Shown here in pieces: positions 6,024 to 6,294 of a stretch of 6,294 nucleotides of DNA (position 1 is its first letter; the number at the start of each line of letters is the position of its first letter). The notes beneath the pieces are model-generated. The model searched no databases. It was not told the DNA's origin and saw only the letters and a list, made by a program, of their open reading frames with translations. This DNA comes from JBEKDJ01 sp050014415 (lineage in GTDB: Bacteria; Desulfobacterota; BSN033; UBA1163): contig JBEKDJ010000492.1 in NCBI GenBank assembly GCA_050014415.1, positions 1 through 6,294 of the forward strand, given 5' to 3'. The position numbers and the translations under genes were made by a program.

Positions 6024-6197
6024 ATGTCGACCCTTATCCACCAACGAGTCGAAGCAGTACGATCCGGAACCAATCCGACTGTCATTTGCCGTATGCCATT
6101 TGGTGGGGCTGTGTTGTGTGATGGACAATTCCTTCGCGGATATTCGTTGCTGCTCCCTGACCCAGTCGTACCGGACCTAAATGCACTCGATAAGTAA
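6024..6197 (+). pseudogene. HIT-family hydrolase, truncated N-terminal fragment
   Basis: ATG 6024 opens MSTLIHQRVEAVRSGTNPTV followed by ICRMPFGGAVLCDGQFLRGY and SLLLPDPVVPDLNALD, stopping at TAA 6195-6197 after 57 codons. This matches the first strands and loop of a HIT (histidine triad) subfamily of about 140-160 residues, nucleotide hydrolases or transferases acting on substrates such as Ap4A. The catalytic HxHxH region lies in the missing C-terminal half, so the product cannot be active. The break occurs just after the LNALD turn and about 20 bp before the second copy of the 19-bp repeat, which points to a rearrangement at that repeat. The start is chosen because family homology begins there; GGGA (6013-6016) lies 7 bp upstream. 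In-frame upstream GTG 5946 and ATG 5994 add non-family residues. The IS tail lies immediately upstream, so the native promoter may be lost. Confidence 0.65.
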
Positions 6198-6217
6198 AAC
6201 TGTGCCGAGAAGAAGCC

Positions 6218-6236
6218 GGTGCCAGGCAACGGTAAT
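6218..6236 (+). repeat. 19-bp direct repeat, copy 2
   Basis: This is an exact, same-orientation copy of 5525-5543. The distance from the start of copy 1 to the end of copy 2 is 712 bp. It follows the truncated HIT fragment, and the DNA after it (6237-6294) has no recognisable gene. An ATG directly after the repeat opens 19 codons to the window edge, without known homology. Confidence 0.75.
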
Positions 6237-6294
6237 ATGATCACTTTACTCCCCTCAAGAATTGGATATCATTCCATTCCCATACTCGTTCGGG

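Noticed and set aside
6005..6244. 79-codon minus-strand frame at the right end
   Set aside because: It is antisense to the recognisable HIT fragment and starts within the 19-bp repeat: a shadow frame.
6237..6294. Possible new gene starting at ATG 6237, directly after the second repeat
   Set aside because: Only 19 codons are visible, without a Shine-Dalgarno or recognisable homology. A 17-codon minus-strand frame is equally open here, so direction cannot be decided.

Overview
The window looks like an accessory-region junction in the chromosome of a bacterium, probably an anaerobic one of the Deltaproteobacteria/Desulfobacterota or Syntrophia type. That placement is an inference. It rests on the gene pair NDP-forming acyl-CoA synthetase plus P-loop/DRTGG 'phosphotransacetylase-like' protein, which is typical of such lineages, on the strong Shine-Dalgarno sequences, and on a sigma70-type promoter. 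No rRNA or other phylogenetic marker is present.

Left part (1-3279), metabolic operon on the + strand: the last 55 codons of a GNAT acetyltransferase; 1 bp later a complete 703-residue fused alpha-beta ADP-forming acyl/acetate-CoA ligase; then, 13 bp on and behind a strong ribosome binding site, a P-loop + DRTGG-domain protein. The last gene is broken. Near its 3' end about 20 expected residues are missing and the reading frame shifts, and the family-like C-terminus continues in another frame to 3279.

Middle (3280-3745): 466 bp without an established gene. It contains an AT-rich block with several short palindromes, a near-consensus promoter (TTGACA, 17 bp, TATATT at 3548-3576), and a 23-codon leader ORF whose stop overlaps the start of the next gene (ATGA).

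Right-centre (3746-5390): a compact type II restriction-modification operon. The endonuclease belongs to the XhoI/PaeR7I family (predicted target CTCGAG). It is followed 4 bp later by a beta-order SPPY-motif DNA amino-methyltransferase. Neither gene has a visible Shine-Dalgarno sequence, so the operon may be translated by coupling from the leader ORF.

Right end (5391-6294): degraded mobile DNA. It holds the C-terminal fragment of an IS1182-type transposase, a HIT-family gene cut off after about 57 codons, and two copies of a 19-bp direct repeat (5525-5543 and 6218-6236) that bracket these remnants. With the broken DRTGG gene on the other side, the layout suggests that the restriction-modification cassette was inserted and its flanks have since decayed.

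Nothing here is a clearly new class of system. The most interesting points are the leader-ORF/ATGA arrangement of the restriction operon, the pairing of an XhoI-family nuclease with an SPPY-type methyltransferase, the broken DRTGG gene, and the repeat-bounded remnant module.
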